Shown: positions 8,257 to 18,027, counted from the first letter of the stretch. The stretch is 32,830 nt of DNA from an uncultured Clostridia bacterium (GCA_948919095.1 CAQYCU010000009.1:12201-45030), one strand, 5' to 3'. The notes: generated by a model from the letters alone, not told the origin. Translations and numbers: made by a program.

Positions 8257-10522
8257 AATTTTGTAATTTATTATTAACTTCTTGTAATGTAACGTTTATT
8301 ATTGTTCCTTCATCTACTTGTGTGTCTGCTTTTATATCTTGTGCTATAACAATTCCTGTTCCCGAGCTTGATATATTAAGATTTCGTGATTCAAGCATTA
8401 TTCGTGCTTGTTCAAATGATACTCCCTTTAGGTCTGGAACTGTTTGTGACACTCTATCATCTTTTCCTTCTACATATAATTTTACTATTCCTTTTTTTCT
8501 TAATTGTGTACCTGCTTTTGGTACTTGTTCTGATATTATTTCATCAGATGCTCCAGTAACTTTACATGTTAAACCAATGTTTTCAAGTGCTGTTTTTGCA
8601 GATTTTAGGCTTTGTCCTTTTACATTCGGTACTGTAACTATTTCACTTGAATTATTGCTTGCTGTGTCATTTGAAGGTATATCTAGATATGGGAGAACTT
8701 CTGATAATATTTGTGATACAGCTGGTGCTGCTATTGTTCCACCATAATAACTTCCTGCTGTTGGTCCATATAGTGTTAATAGTGCAACTATTTTTGTATT
8801 TTCAACAGGTGCTATCGCTAAGAAAGACGATACATATCCATTTTCAGGGTGATTTGGGTCTGGCTCTGATGTTCCTGTTTTTCCACCTATTGTGTATCCA
8901 GATACTTTTGCAAAGTTTCCGCCACCTTTTTCGACAACATCTCTCATTATTCCTTTTAATTTGTCTGCAGTATCTTTTGATACCATTTGTCGTTCACGGT
9001 TTGTTGCAATAGTTGTAATATTTCCTGTTTCTGTGTTTTCTATTCTGTCAACAATATGTGGAGTAACCATAACTCCTCCATTTGCTATTGCACTTACTGC
9101 CTTTACTAGTTGCATTGGCGTTATTGTAAATCTTTGTCCAAATGACATTGTCGCTAATTCAACTGGTCCTACATTTTTTTGTGCCCAGAATGTCCCTGTT
9201 GTTTCACTTGGCAAATCTATTCCCGTTTTATCAAATAGCCCAAATTGTTTTAAATATTTGTAAAATGTATCTACTCCTACTTTTTTTGATAACTGTATTA
9301 ATGCTGGATTACATGAATTTTCTAGTGCATTTCTTAGGCTTTGACGTCCATGCCCATTTTGGTTTGCACATCTAATACGTACTCCACTTACAATTTCAGC
9401 TCCTCCACAATAGAATTCTCCTGCTATATCTGTTTCTGTTATGTTTTCCTCTAGCGCTGATGCAGCTGTTAATACTTTAAATGTTGAGCCTGGTTCATAT
9501 GCATCAAGTACTGCTCTATTTCTCCACATTGAGTATAGTTTACTACTTTTCTCTTCTGCTGATAATTGGTCAAATCCTTCTGATATCCACTCATTTGGTG
9601 TATATGGTGTATTTAAGTTAAAGTCTGGATATGTTGCCATTGCAAGTATTTTTCCTGTTTCTGGGTCTTCTATTATTATATTTCCACCACGTTTGCATCT
9701 ATTCTCTTCAACTGCTTGTTTTAAATATTTCTCAGCTATTGATTGAATATTAGAGTCAATTGTTAGATATATATTGCTTCCATCCTTTGGTGCTATATAT
9801 TGTTCATTTTTATCAGGAATTGCTTTGCTTGAACCATTCTGAGTTGCTGTAGTTAATCGTCCACTAGTTCCTTTTAATATGCTATCATATTTTAGCTCAA
9901 TTCCATCTATTCCTTGATTATCAGTTCCACAGAACCCTATTAAGTTTGATGCTAAATTGTTGTATGGATAGTATCTCTTTGTATCTGGGTCTATGTTAAT
10001 TCCTGAATTATATTCTTTTTCATTAAGCCATTCCTTTAATTGTTCTATTTTATCATTTTCTACCTTTGATACTATGGTTTCAACTGATTTCTCACTATTT
10101 AGTTTTGCTAAAACATCTTCTTCATTTAGTTCAAATATTTCGGCAAATTTCTTTGCTATTTCACTTTTTTTTGCTTTTGTTTTTTCTTCGTCAACTTTAT
10201 TATTTTTTTTGACATTAATATATTCTGGACTTACTGTAACGGTGTCAACATTTGCACTTATCGCTATTGCCTTTCCTGTATAATCATATATTGTTCCTCT
10301 TTTTGCGTTTATTAAAGTACTAGATATTGCCTGACTTAGCTTTCGTCTTTCAAGGTATGACCCTTTAACAAATTGCAAAAATCCAATTCTTCCTACTAAA
10401 GCAACAAATAATATAATTATTAGCACAACAAATACAAATGCTCTAATACTAGACATTTTAAGTACTTTTTTTTGTTTTTTCTTTTTTAATACATTTTTCT
10501 TATTGTTGTTCGAATATTCCAT
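8255..10522 (-). CDS. ftsI: Penicillin-binding protein 2 (FtsI/SpoVD-like) with PASTA domains
   Basis: A class B penicillin-binding protein of about 755 aa that crosslinks septal or spore peptidoglycan outside the membrane. Order: basic cytoplasmic tail, one transmembrane helix (AFVFVVLIIILFVALVGRI) near residues 28-46, dimerisation region, transpeptidase domain with the active serine in EPGSTFKVL (SxxK), ENSCNPALIQ (SxN) and GGKTGTSEP (KTG), then two PASTA domains starting VTVPNVKGQSLKSA and QTVPDLKGVSFEQA. The PASTA pair fits SpoVD or a divisome PBP2. I start at the ATG of MEYSNNN, which has AGGTGA 8 nt upstream, rather than the GTG four codons earlier. The start overlaps the end of ftsH by 23 nt, so translation is probably coupled. 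Confidence 0.92.
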   Translation of the reverse strand: MEYSNNNKKNVLKKKKQKKVLKMSSIRAFVFVVLIIILFVALVGRIGFLQFVKGSYLERRKLSQAISSTLINAKRGTIYDYTGKAIAISANVDTVTVSPEYINVKKNNKVDEEKTKAKKSEIAKKFAEIFELNEEDVLAKLNSEKSVETIVSKVENDKIEQLKEWLNEKEYNSGINIDPDTKRYYPYNNLASNLIGFCGTDNQGIDGIELKYDSILKGTSGRLTTATQNGSSKAIPDKNEQYIAPKDGSNIYLTIDSNIQSIAEKYLKQAVEENRCKRGGNIIIEDPETGKILAMATYPDFNLNTPYTPNEWISEGFDQLSAEEKSSKLYSMWRNRAVLDAYEPGSTFKVLTAASALEENITETDIAGEFYCGGAEIVSGVRIRCANQNGHGRQSLRNALENSCNPALIQLSKKVGVDTFYKYLKQFGLFDKTGIDLPSETTGTFWAQKNVGPVELATMSFGQRFTITPMQLVKAVSAIANGGVMVTPHIVDRIENTETGNITTIATNRERQMVSKDTADKLKGIMRDVVEKGGGNFAKVSGYTIGGKTGTSEPDPNHPENGYVSSFLAIAPVENTKIVALLTLYGPTAGSYYGGTIAAPAVSQILSEVLPYLDIPSNDTASNNSSEIVTVPNVKGQSLKSAKTALENIGLTCKVTGASDEIISEQVPKAGTQLRKKGIVKLYVEGKDDRVSQTVPDLKGVSFEQARIMLESRNLNISSSGTGIVIAQDIKADTQVDEGTIINVTLQEVNNKLQN

Positions 10523-12305
10523 CAAATTCTTCACCTGTTATTTTTTCTTTTTCAATTAATACAGCTGCTACTTTATCAAGTTTATCCCTATTTTCTCTTA
10601 ATATACGTTTTGCTTGTTCATATGCATTGTCAATAATTTTCTTAATTTCTTCATCAATTATTCCCGCTGTTTCTTCTGAATATGATTTTTCTTGAGTAAA
10701 GTCTCTTCCTAAGAATACTTCATCTTGTGATGAGCCTAACATAATTGTTCCTATCTTTTCACTCATTCCATATTTAGTACACATTGCTTTTGCAATTTGT
10801 GTTGCACGTTCAATGTCGTTACTTGCACCTGTTGAAATATCTCCTAATACTAATTCTTCTGCTGCTCTACCACCAAGTAATGATACTATATTTTCAAGCA
10901 TTTCTTCTTTTAATACAAATGATTTATCTTCTGTTGGTCTATACATTGTATATCCACCAGCCATTCCTCTTGGAATTATTGATATTTCATGAACTGGGTC
11001 TTGTGTTGGCAAGAACTTGCTAACTACTGCATGACCCCCTTCATGGTATGCTGTAAGACGTTTGTCTTTTTCTGTTCTTACTCTTGTTTTCTTTTCTGGT
11101 CCCATTGTTACTTTTACCATAGCTTCTTCTATTTCTTGTTGTCCTATTGCTTGTTTGTCCCTTCTGGCTGCAAGTAATGCTGCTTCATTTAATAAGTTTT
11201 CAAGGTCTGCGCCTGTAAATCCTGAAGTATTTTTTGCAATTACATTTAAGTCAACGTCTGCTTCAAATTTTTTCTTTCTGCTATGTACTTCAAGTATTTG
11301 GTTTCTTGCTTTTACGTCTGGTGCTGGAACTACTATTTGTCTATCAAATCTTCCTGGTCTTAATAATGCTTTGTCTAGTACGTCTGGTCTGTTAGTTGCT
11401 GCTATTACTATTACACCTTCATTTGCTGTGAACCCATCCATTTCAACAAGCATTTGGTTTAATGTTTGCTCTCTCTCGTCATGTCCTCCACCAAGTCCTG
11501 CTCCTCTTTGTCGTCCTACTGCATCAATTTCGTCTATAAATATTATTGATGGAGCATTTTTCTTTGCTTCTTCAAATAAATCTCTAACCCTTGATGCACC
11601 AACACCTACAAACATTTCAACAAAATCTGAACCACTTATAAATAAGAATGGAACTCCTGCCTCTCCTGCAACTGCTTTTGCTAATAATGTTTTACCTGTT
11701 CCTGGTTGTCCTACAAGTAGTACTCCTTTTGGTATTCTTGCACCCATATCTGTGAATTTTTTAGGATTTTTCAAGAATTCTACTATTTCTTGTAATTCTT
11801 CTTTTTCTTCGTCTATTCCTGCTACATCATTGAATGTTACTTTTGGTTTTGATGTATTGTTTAGCATTTTTGCTTTGCTTTTCCCAAAGCTCATTGTTCC
11901 ATTTCCTTGGCGTTGTCCTCCTCCTAGGAATAGCATTAGCATTAATAATATTAATATTATTGTTGATGCTGGTATTAGCATATTTGCAACTATTAGTAAA
12001 AATGGCTCATCTTCCATTGTTACTTTTATGGAATTGTCCTTCATTGATTTATTTACATTTTCTAGTAAGTTTTCAACATCTGGAATATTTACATTCTTTT
12101 TGCTTTGGTCATTTTTTAGTTTTACTGTTGCGGTTTCTCCACCATATTCTATTGATATTTCTGATACTGCTCCACTTTCGATTTTTTCTATTAATTCTGA
12201 ATATGTAAGTTTATTTCCTGAGTTATTTAGTACTGCTGGTATTAAGAACATTAATATAACACCTATTATTAGCCATACTGCTAATGTTTTCAAACCGTTT
12301 TTCAA
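10500..12305 (-). CDS. ftsH: ATP-dependent membrane zinc metalloprotease FtsH
   Basis: A 601-aa AAA+ membrane protease that degrades misfolded and regulatory membrane and cytosolic proteins as a hexamer. Two transmembrane helices (about residues 7-25 and 107-127) flank an extracytoplasmic domain. The AAA module has Walker A GQPGTGKT (Gln where Pro is commoner), Walker B IIFIDEID, the pore motif FVGVGASRVRDLF and the second region of homology TNRPDVLDKALLRPGRFD. The protease domain has HEGGHAV (HExxH, with Gly for the usual Ala). The start is TTG, 7 nt after AAGGAGG, the only plausible start before the first helix. It has its own candidate promoter and heads ftsH-ftsI-rsmA-sortase. Confidence 0.97.
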   Translation of the reverse strand: MKNGLKTLAVWLIIGVILMFLIPAVLNNSGNKLTYSELIEKIESGAVSEISIEYGGETATVKLKNDQSKKNVNIPDVENLLENVNKSMKDNSIKVTMEDEPFLLIVANMLIPASTIILILLMLMLFLGGGQRQGNGTMSFGKSKAKMLNNTSKPKVTFNDVAGIDEEKEELQEIVEFLKNPKKFTDMGARIPKGVLLVGQPGTGKTLLAKAVAGEAGVPFLFISGSDFVEMFVGVGASRVRDLFEEAKKNAPSIIFIDEIDAVGRQRGAGLGGGHDEREQTLNQMLVEMDGFTANEGVIVIAATNRPDVLDKALLRPGRFDRQIVVPAPDVKARNQILEVHSRKKKFEADVDLNVIAKNTSGFTGADLENLLNEAALLAARRDKQAIGQQEIEEAMVKVTMGPEKKTRVRTEKDKRLTAYHEGGHAVVSKFLPTQDPVHEISIIPRGMAGGYTMYRPTEDKSFVLKEEMLENIVSLLGGRAAEELVLGDISTGASNDIERATQIAKAMCTKYGMSEKIGTIMLGSSQDEVFLGRDFTQEKSYSEETAGIIDEEIKKIIDNAYEQAKRILRENRDKLDKVAAVLIEKEKITGEEFDGIFEQQ

Positions 12306-12395
12306 AATTATTCCTCCTTGTATTTATATATAATTTTTATTTTTATTTTTGTACTTTTTATTTTGTTGAATCTAATTCGTATAATTGTACATCTT

Positions 12396-12424
12396 AGCTT
12401 ATCATACAATGTGCTTTTATGCAA
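12396..12424 (-). promoter_or_regulatory. Candidate promoter of ftsH
   Basis: TTGCAT and TAAGCT on the minus strand with a 17-nt spacer, about 90 nt upstream of the ftsH start, in a 184-nt A/T-rich gap after tilS. The match is moderate and the position fits; no other feature is seen in this gap. Confidence 0.5.
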
Positions 12425-12489
12425 TACTTTTGTTTGAAAATTTTGTAAATTTTTAGTGAATTTATTTTATTGTTTTTTAATTTTATTTA

Positions 12490-13587
12490 CTATTCTTTAA
12501 ATATAAATTGCAATTTTTTATCTTGAAGTTTTATTTCTAAATTTTTATTGATTTTTACATATTTGTTCCCTATGTTTCTTTGTGCTAATTTTATTATATC
12601 ATCAATATTTGCTTTTTCAGTATTTCGTGATGTCCCTTGTAATTCTTCAATAATAAATATAATTACATTAGTTTTTATGGTATTTTCTAGTTTGTTAAAT
12701 TCTTTTGCATCTAAGTTTATTTGTTTCTTTTTATTTAATTGTATTGAATTTTGTTGCTGCTTTTTGTCTATATTTGTCGTTTCTTGTATTCCTTTTTTGT
12801 CAATTATTGTCGTTTGTCCTTCTTTAATTTCTAAATCTTTTAATTTTTGATATGCTTCTTGTGCTTTTATTTTTGTGTAATTATTATTTTCTTTTATAAT
12901 TTTTGATGTTCTTGATAATGTATTAATTATATTTGGATTTATTTCTTCAAGTTTTGGAATAATTTGATTTCGTATTATATTTCTTGTATAAATGTTTTCC
13001 TTATTAGTATAATCTATTCGAGGTTCTAAATTATATTTATCACAATATTCTTCAATTTCAGTTCTAGTACAATTTATTAAAGGCCTAATATACTTTTTGT
13101 ATTCTTGTGGTTGTATTCCTTCCAATCCATTTAATCCGCTTCCTCTTATTAAATTTATCAACATTGTTTCTGCATTATCATTCATATTGTGTGCTATCGC
13201 TATCTTGTTTGCATGTTCTTTTTTTAGTATTTCATTAAAGAAGTCATATCTGATAGTTCTTCCAGTTTCTTCTGTTCCTCTTTTTGTTTCTTTTGCTATT
13301 TGCTCTACATTTATTCTTTTTGCATAAAACTTTATATTCATTTTTTCGCATGCGTCTTCCACAAATTGTTCGTCTTCTGTGGAATCTTCTCTTATTAAGT
13401 GGTTTATGTGTGCAACTATTATTGAATATTTTAATTTTTCTTTGTATTTATTTAAGCATGTTAAAAGAGTAATAGAATCAGGGCCTCCTGAGACCCCAAC
13501 TACTATTACATCTCCTTCATTTATTAAGTTATTCTCTTTAATTGTATCCAAAAAATTTTGTTCTAAGTTATCTCGTCGTTGTGCCAT
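12490..13587 (-). CDS. tilS: tRNA(Ile)-lysidine synthase
   Basis: TilS modifies the wobble C of the tRNA-Ile CAU anticodon to lysidine, changing it to read AUA. The PP-loop ATP motif VVGVSGGPDS is near residue 30, followed by HINHLIREDS, HNMNDNAETMLINLIRGSG and RPLINCTRTEIEEYC, all characteristic of the family. At 365 aa it is shorter than the roughly 460-aa Bacillus-type proteins and appears to lack most of the C-terminal tRNA-binding domain. Residues about 260-300 are Gln/Lys-rich low complexity. An AAAGGA ribosome binding site precedes the ATG. It follows dnaB by 41 nt and is probably the last gene of the gdpP-rplI-dnaB-tilS unit. Confidence 0.93.
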   Translation of the reverse strand: MAQRRDNLEQNFLDTIKENNLINEGDVIVVGVSGGPDSITLLTCLNKYKEKLKYSIIVAHINHLIREDSTEDEQFVEDACEKMNIKFYAKRINVEQIAKETKRGTEETGRTIRYDFFNEILKKEHANKIAIAHNMNDNAETMLINLIRGSGLNGLEGIQPQEYKKYIRPLINCTRTEIEEYCDKYNLEPRIDYTNKENIYTRNIIRNQIIPKLEEINPNIINTLSRTSKIIKENNNYTKIKAQEAYQKLKDLEIKEGQTTIIDKKGIQETTNIDKKQQQNSIQLNKKKQINLDAKEFNKLENTIKTNVIIFIIEELQGTSRNTEKANIDDIIKLAQRNIGNKYVKINKNLEIKLQDKKLQFIFKE

Positions 13588-13628
13588 TTATATTTTCCTT
13601 TCTTAGACGACGTTTATTTCTCAAACTG

Positions 13629-14954
13629 TTATTCGAACATAGCATTCTCAAACTTAGTATATTGTGGCATCCATAGTAGCTTTGATGTTCCTATTGGACC
13701 ACTTCTGTTTTTTGCAATTATTATCTCTGCTATATTTGTTTGTTCTGCTTGTGGATTATAGTAATCGTCTCTGTAAATAAACATTACCATGTCGGCATCT
13801 TGCTCTATTGAACCCGATTCACGTAAGTCTTGTAACATAGGTCTGTGGTCTTGTCTTGCTTCTGGTGAACGTGATAGCTGTGATAGTGCAATTACAGGAA
13901 CGTCAATTTCTTTTGCTAATATTTTTAAAGACCTACTAATTTCTGCAATTTCTTGTTCACGTCCATTTGTTTTTCCGCTTCCTTGAATTAGTTGTAAGTA
14001 GTCTATTACAATTAGACCTATGTCCTTTTCTAGTTTTAATTTTCGACATTTTCCTCTAATTGTTGCTACCGTGGTTTCTGCTGAATCATCTATGAATATT
14101 CCTGCTGATTCTGATAGTTCTCCTGATGCTACTGCAAGTTTTGACCATTCTTCGTCGTTTAAATCTCCCTTTCCGAATTTATTGCTATCAACCATGGCTT
14201 GTGAACATAGTACTCTGTTTGCACATTGCTTTTTTGACATTTCTAGACTAAATATGACAACTGGTGTGTTATATTTTAGCGCTGCGTTTGTTGCTATGTT
14301 TAGTGCAAATGCTGTTTTTCCCATTGCTGGTCTTGCGGCAATTAGTATTAATTCTGATTTATGAAATCCTAAAGTTTTGTTATCTAGGTCTATAAATCCG
14401 CTTGCTACACCTGTTATGTGTTGTTTATTGTTATATAATTCTTGTAGTTCTGTGAAAGAATCAATTAATATGTCTTTTATTGGAGAATATCCTTTTTGTG
14501 ATTTTTTTTGCATGATGTCAAATATTTTCTTTTCAGCTCCATCCATTATTTTTTCTATATCTTCATTTTGGCTATATCCAAGTTCTATTAATTCGTTTGC
14601 TGTTTTTATTAGAATTCTTAATATTGATTTTTCTTCAACTATTCTTATGTATTTTTCTGCATTTGCAGTTGTTGGAACTTTTTCAGGAAGTGATATTAAA
14701 TAATTAAATCCACCTACTGCTTCTATTTTTCCTAATGATACTAACTCTTCTTGTACTGTTATTAAATCAATTGGTTCTGCTTTAGCATATAGATTTGATA
14801 TCGCTTCAAATATTATTCTATTGTCTTCTCTATAAAAGTCACTATCTTTTAGTATTTCCATTGCTACGACTACTGCATCTTTATCTGTTAACATACTTCC
14901 TAATACTGCTTGTTCTGCTTCTTCGTCGTGAGGTGGTATCTTATTTAGTTCCAT
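13629..14954 (-). CDS. dnaB: Replicative DNA helicase DnaB
   Basis: A 441-aa hexameric replicative helicase (called DnaC in Bacillus). The N-terminal primase-interacting domain begins PPHDEEAEQAVLGSM. The RecA-like core starts near residue 175 with Walker A ARPAMGKTAFAL, then FSLEMSKKQ, Walker B LIVIDYLQLI and the ALSQLSRSPE and DLRESGSIEQDADMV motifs. Length and motifs are complete, with no intein. The ribosome binding site AAAGGGA is well placed. The gene lies 23 nt downstream of rplI, the usual gdpP-rplI-dnaB order of Bacillota. Confidence 0.97.
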   Translation of the reverse strand: MELNKIPPHDEEAEQAVLGSMLTDKDAVVVAMEILKDSDFYREDNRIIFEAISNLYAKAEPIDLITVQEELVSLGKIEAVGGFNYLISLPEKVPTTANAEKYIRIVEEKSILRILIKTANELIELGYSQNEDIEKIMDGAEKKIFDIMQKKSQKGYSPIKDILIDSFTELQELYNNKQHITGVASGFIDLDNKTLGFHKSELILIAARPAMGKTAFALNIATNAALKYNTPVVIFSLEMSKKQCANRVLCSQAMVDSNKFGKGDLNDEEWSKLAVASGELSESAGIFIDDSAETTVATIRGKCRKLKLEKDIGLIVIDYLQLIQGSGKTNGREQEIAEISRSLKILAKEIDVPVIALSQLSRSPEARQDHRPMLQDLRESGSIEQDADMVMFIYRDDYYNPQAEQTNIAEIIIAKNRSGPIGTSKLLWMPQYTKFENAMFE

Positions 14955-14977
14955 AATACTTCCCTTTCACTTAATCT

Positions 14978-15427
14978 TTATTTTAGTCCTTCTACCGTTA
15001 CTTTTAAACTGCCAACAACTCCTTCGAATAATTTAATTTCTACAATAGTTGCCCCTAATGTTTTTATTGTTTCTTTTAATTCTATCTTTCTTTTATCTAT
15101 TGATATTTTGTGTTGTTTTTCAAGTTGCTCTGATATTTCTTTTGCTGTTACTCCTCCAAATATTTTTCCGTTTTCTCCTGCTTTTACTTGAATTTTCAAG
15201 TTTGTCTTTCCAAGTTTTTCTTTTATTTCTTCTGCTTTCTTTTTATCTTCTTGTTTTTTAAAAGCGTTTGAGTCTTGCTTTGACTTTAAATTTGACATAT
15301 TCGCGGTATTTGCTTCAACTGCTAACTTTTTTGGAAGTAGAAAGTTTCTAGCATATCCATCATTTGCATTTATTATCTCATCTTTTTTTCCTACGCCTTT
15401 TATATTTTCTAATAAAATTACTTTCAT
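14978..15427 (-). CDS. rplI: 50S ribosomal protein L9
   Basis: A 149-aa L9, a two-domain large-subunit protein near the L1 stalk that affects reading-frame maintenance. The N-domain signature is MKVILLENIKGVGKKDEI, then NDGYARNFLLPKKLA, a long Lys/Glu/Asn helix (about 45-80), and the C-domain with GENGKIFGGVTAKEI. I start at MKVILLEN because GGAG lies 6 nt upstream; an in-frame start five codons earlier would overlap that site. It sits 17 nt downstream of gdpP. L9 mutations are known to affect ribosomal hopping and frameshifting, which is notable given the CGG sites in this window, though this copy looks ordinary. Confidence 0.97.
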   Translation of the reverse strand: MKVILLENIKGVGKKDEIINANDGYARNFLLPKKLAVEANTANMSNLKSKQDSNAFKKQEDKKKAEEIKEKLGKTNLKIQVKAGENGKIFGGVTAKEISEQLEKQHKISIDKRKIELKETIKTLGATIVEIKLFEGVVGSLKVTVEGLK

Positions 15428-15444
15428 TTTGTTCTCCTTCATTT

Positions 15445-17460
15445 TTAATTCGCTTCTTCAAAAAAATACTCGTTTATCCTATTGATAAGTTCTTGTTTTG
15501 CATCTTCTATTGTAATTTCTTCTAATTGGGCCCCTGCAAGTGTTATATGTCCTCCACCGCCTAGTTTTTCAAGTATTACTTGTACATTTATATCACCTAT
15601 TGAACGACCACTTATATAAATTTTCTCGCCTATTTTTCCTAGTACGAATGATGCTGTAATTCCACCTATTGTAAGTAGTTCGTCTGCTGCTTTTGCAGCT
15701 ATAATATTTGCATTATCGTCTTCTTTGTCATATATTGATATTGCAATAGTATCGTTCATTATTTCTGATTTTGAGACAATATCAGATATTGCCTGATATG
15801 TTGATAAATCATTTTGAAACCATTTTTTTACTTTTATTATGTCTACACCACATTTACGTAAAAATGCTGCTGCTTCAAATGTTCTTACGCCAGTTTTGAA
15901 TGTAAAGTCTTTTGTATCAAGCATTATCCCTGCATATAGCGCTTCCATTTCTATTGTTGTAAGTTCTAAATTTACTGTAGAGTATTGAAGTATCTCTGTT
16001 ACTAACTCTGCTGCAGATGATGCATATACTTCATGAAATGTTAAAAGTGTATTTTCTATAAAATCTGCTCCTCTTCTATGATGGTCTATTATTACTACTC
16101 TTTTTACTTTTTCTAATAATTCTGGAACTTCTACATATGTGCTTCTATTAGTGTCAACTACAACTAATAATGATTTTTCAGTTATCATAGTTTCTAGGTC
16201 TTGTCTTGTTACAAATGCATCTGTATATTCTTCTGTTTCTTTGGCAGATTCTATGAATTTGTCAATTCCAATTCCTGTCGTTTCATTTATTATTTTTGAT
16301 GGTTTTCCTAAAGTTTTTGCTAGTCTATATATTCCCATGCTTGAACCAATTGAGTCCATATCTCCATTTAGATGTCCCATAACTAGTACATTGTCTGAGT
16401 CTTCTATTAATTCTTTTAGTGCATGTGCAACAGCTCTTGCTTTTACTTTAGTTCTTTTTTCAACTTCTTGTGTACGTCCACCGAAGAATTCATATTTACC
16501 ATTCATTTTTATAATTGCTTGGTCACCACCACGTCCTAATGCCATATCTAAAGCAGTCTTTGCTGATTCGCTTTTTTCAAGGTATGTATCTCCATCTACT
16601 GAAAATGCCATGCTTAATGTAATTTGGAGTAAGTCTGATACTTCAATTTTCTTTATTTCGTCTAATATTGACACTTTATCTTCTACTATTTTTCTAAATT
16701 GACTATATTCTGCAAGGCAGTGAAAGGTATCTCTTTCGGATTTTAGTATTAGTGCATTATATTTTGATGCCCATTCATATATTTTTTTCTCAATTTTGGC
16801 TGTTAGTATTGTCTTTTCTTCTAATGATACTCTTTGATTTAATTCTTCGTAGTTGTCAATCATTATCATTCCAATGCATACATTACTGTCTTCTGCCTTT
16901 TTCTCTAGTTCTTTCATATGTGTTTCATCAATAAAGTACATTATCGTTGTATAATTTTTTTCTTGTTTACGTCCCTTCTTTGATTTTATATATGAACCTA
17001 CTATTCTATAGTTTTTGTTTTGAATTATTGTTTGATAGTTTACACTTCCTTTTTCTTGATTTTCAGCGTTTTCTATTTCATTTTTTACTTTATTTATTAT
17101 TTCATTTAGTGTATTGTTTTCTCTTACATCTTCAAATTCACTAACAAATTGTTTGCTTTTCCAGATTATGTTTCCACTTGTTTCGATTATTGCTAATGGA
17201 AACGGTGAGTTTATTAGTGTTGTTTTTGCTGTTTGGTTTACTTCTAGTGTTAAGTCTTGTAGTATTTCTGATAATTCTGATTTTCTTTCTTTTGATACCC
17301 ATGCTGTGTATATTATTACTAATGTATATATGAATATTGCTAATGGAATTAGCTTTACTTCAAATATACATAATACTACTAATAGTATTGCTATTATTAA
17401 TAAATATATTTTTGTTTTTGATGCAAAATGTTCTAAGTTTAATATGTTTCTATTCGGCAT
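15445..17460 (-). CDS. gdpP: Cyclic-di-AMP phosphodiesterase GdpP
   Basis: A 671-aa membrane protein that hydrolyses c-di-AMP. Two N-terminal transmembrane helices (about residues 15-55) are followed by a PAS-like region, a degenerate GGDEF domain (about 190-320) and the DHH/DHHA1 phosphodiesterase. The catalytic motifs are GHLNGDMDSIGS, VVVDTNRS, VVIIDHHRRGAD and, in DHHA1, LGGGGHITLAGAQ. A GGGGG-containing ribosome binding site precedes the ATG and a consensus promoter lies about 30 nt further up, making gdpP the first gene of its unit with rplI and dnaB downstream. Confidence 0.95.
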   Translation of the reverse strand: MPNRNILNLEHFASKTKIYLLIIAILLVVLCIFEVKLIPLAIFIYTLVIIYTAWVSKERKSELSEILQDLTLEVNQTAKTTLINSPFPLAIIETSGNIIWKSKQFVSEFEDVRENNTLNEIINKVKNEIENAENQEKGSVNYQTIIQNKNYRIVGSYIKSKKGRKQEKNYTTIMYFIDETHMKELEKKAEDSNVCIGMIMIDNYEELNQRVSLEEKTILTAKIEKKIYEWASKYNALILKSERDTFHCLAEYSQFRKIVEDKVSILDEIKKIEVSDLLQITLSMAFSVDGDTYLEKSESAKTALDMALGRGGDQAIIKMNGKYEFFGGRTQEVEKRTKVKARAVAHALKELIEDSDNVLVMGHLNGDMDSIGSSMGIYRLAKTLGKPSKIINETTGIGIDKFIESAKETEEYTDAFVTRQDLETMITEKSLLVVVDTNRSTYVEVPELLEKVKRVVIIDHHRRGADFIENTLLTFHEVYASSAAELVTEILQYSTVNLELTTIEMEALYAGIMLDTKDFTFKTGVRTFEAAAFLRKCGVDIIKVKKWFQNDLSTYQAISDIVSKSEIMNDTIAISIYDKEDDNANIIAAKAADELLTIGGITASFVLGKIGEKIYISGRSIGDINVQVILEKLGGGGHITLAGAQLEEITIEDAKQELINRINEYFFEEAN

Positions 17461-17486
17461 AATACCCCCTTTTTATTACAGTTATG

Positions 17487-17515
17487 ATTATAACATATTT
17501 TGCTGAATATAGCAA
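17487..17515 (-). promoter_or_regulatory. Sigma-A promoter of gdpP-rplI-dnaB
   Basis: TTGCTA and TATAAT on the minus strand separated by 17 nt, with the -10 only about 27 nt from the gdpP start codon. The -10 is perfect. The short leader leaves little room for attenuation. Confidence 0.75.
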
Positions 17516-17574
17516 GTGCCTGAATAGAAGGTAATTGGTTTGTGTTCTCTTTGTTTTTCAATTTAAAATAAGTC

Positions 17575-17604
17575 CATATTGTTATATATAAATTTAACAA
17601 TATG
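17575..17604 (-). terminator. Inverted repeat, possible terminator of the Rpn remnant
   Basis: CATATTGTTA / TAACAATATG, 10 perfect bp with a 10-nt A/T loop, plus an adjacent AGT/ACT pair across a mismatch. On the minus strand it is followed by TTATTTT, so it could be a weak terminator for whatever gene once lay at 17623-17835. Confidence 0.4.
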
Positions 17605-17622
17605 AACTCACTTGATTTATTA

Positions 17623-17835
17623 TTATTTTACATTTTTTATTTCTTCTACTTTCATTCCTTTTAATAATTGTCTTTTACATTATCATTTGACAACTCTGTA
17701 CTTTTATCAAGTTCTAACTTGTCTATTTTTATTTTTAGTATATCCTCTAAAAATGGCTTTGTTATTCTTTCCTTGGAAAAAGAGAGCATGAAACACTACG
17801 TCATTTTTAGGCTTTAATAAACTTTTCTTTTGTTC
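17623..17835 (-). pseudogene. Decayed Rpn-family (PD-(D/E)XK) transposase/nuclease fragment
   Basis: The 573-nt gap between gdpP and the pseudopilin gene contains broken coding sequence. One frame reads EQKKSLLKPKNDVVFHALFF then GKNNKAIF; the next frame continues LEDILKIKIDKLELDKSTEL; a third gives LLKGMKVEEIKNVK before a TAA. The LKPKNDVVFH start, the ILKIKIDKLELDK region and a GMxxEEI-type end are typical of the N- and C-termini of Rpn (PDDEXK nuclease family transposase) proteins, here joined across a large internal deletion and at least two frame changes. No start codon is evident and neither break is at CGG. I treat it as a mobile-element scar. The rest of the gap (17836-17985) is A/T-rich with nothing I can name. 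Confidence 0.6.
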
Positions 17836-17985
17836 TGTTATTGTTTGATTTTAATATGTATTGAAATTAATTTTTTATTTTATTCTTTTCTAGAATATAA
17901 TAATTGATTATACTACAGTTTTCTTTGTTTTGCAACAAAATCGTTCGACAGGATAAGATAAATTTCTTGATAAAACACAATTAAA

Positions 17986-18027
17986 AATACCATAAATTAT
18001 GGAGTATTTCCATATTTTATGGTATTT
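17986..18027 (-). terminator. Terminator of the pseudopilin-like gene
   Basis: AAATACCATAAA-type and TTTATGGTATTT arms with an inner ATGG/CCAT pair form a long A/T-rich hairpin; on the minus strand it is followed by TTTTTAATT. It lies 7 nt after the restored stop codon at 18034, which supports the longer reading of the gene. Confidence 0.7.

Noticed and set aside
11062..12333. Long plus-strand open frame (423 codons) opposite ftsH
   Set aside because: It is the antisense shadow of a well-conserved gene, is Ser/Pro/Phe-rich without recognisable domains, and has no independent ribosome binding site.
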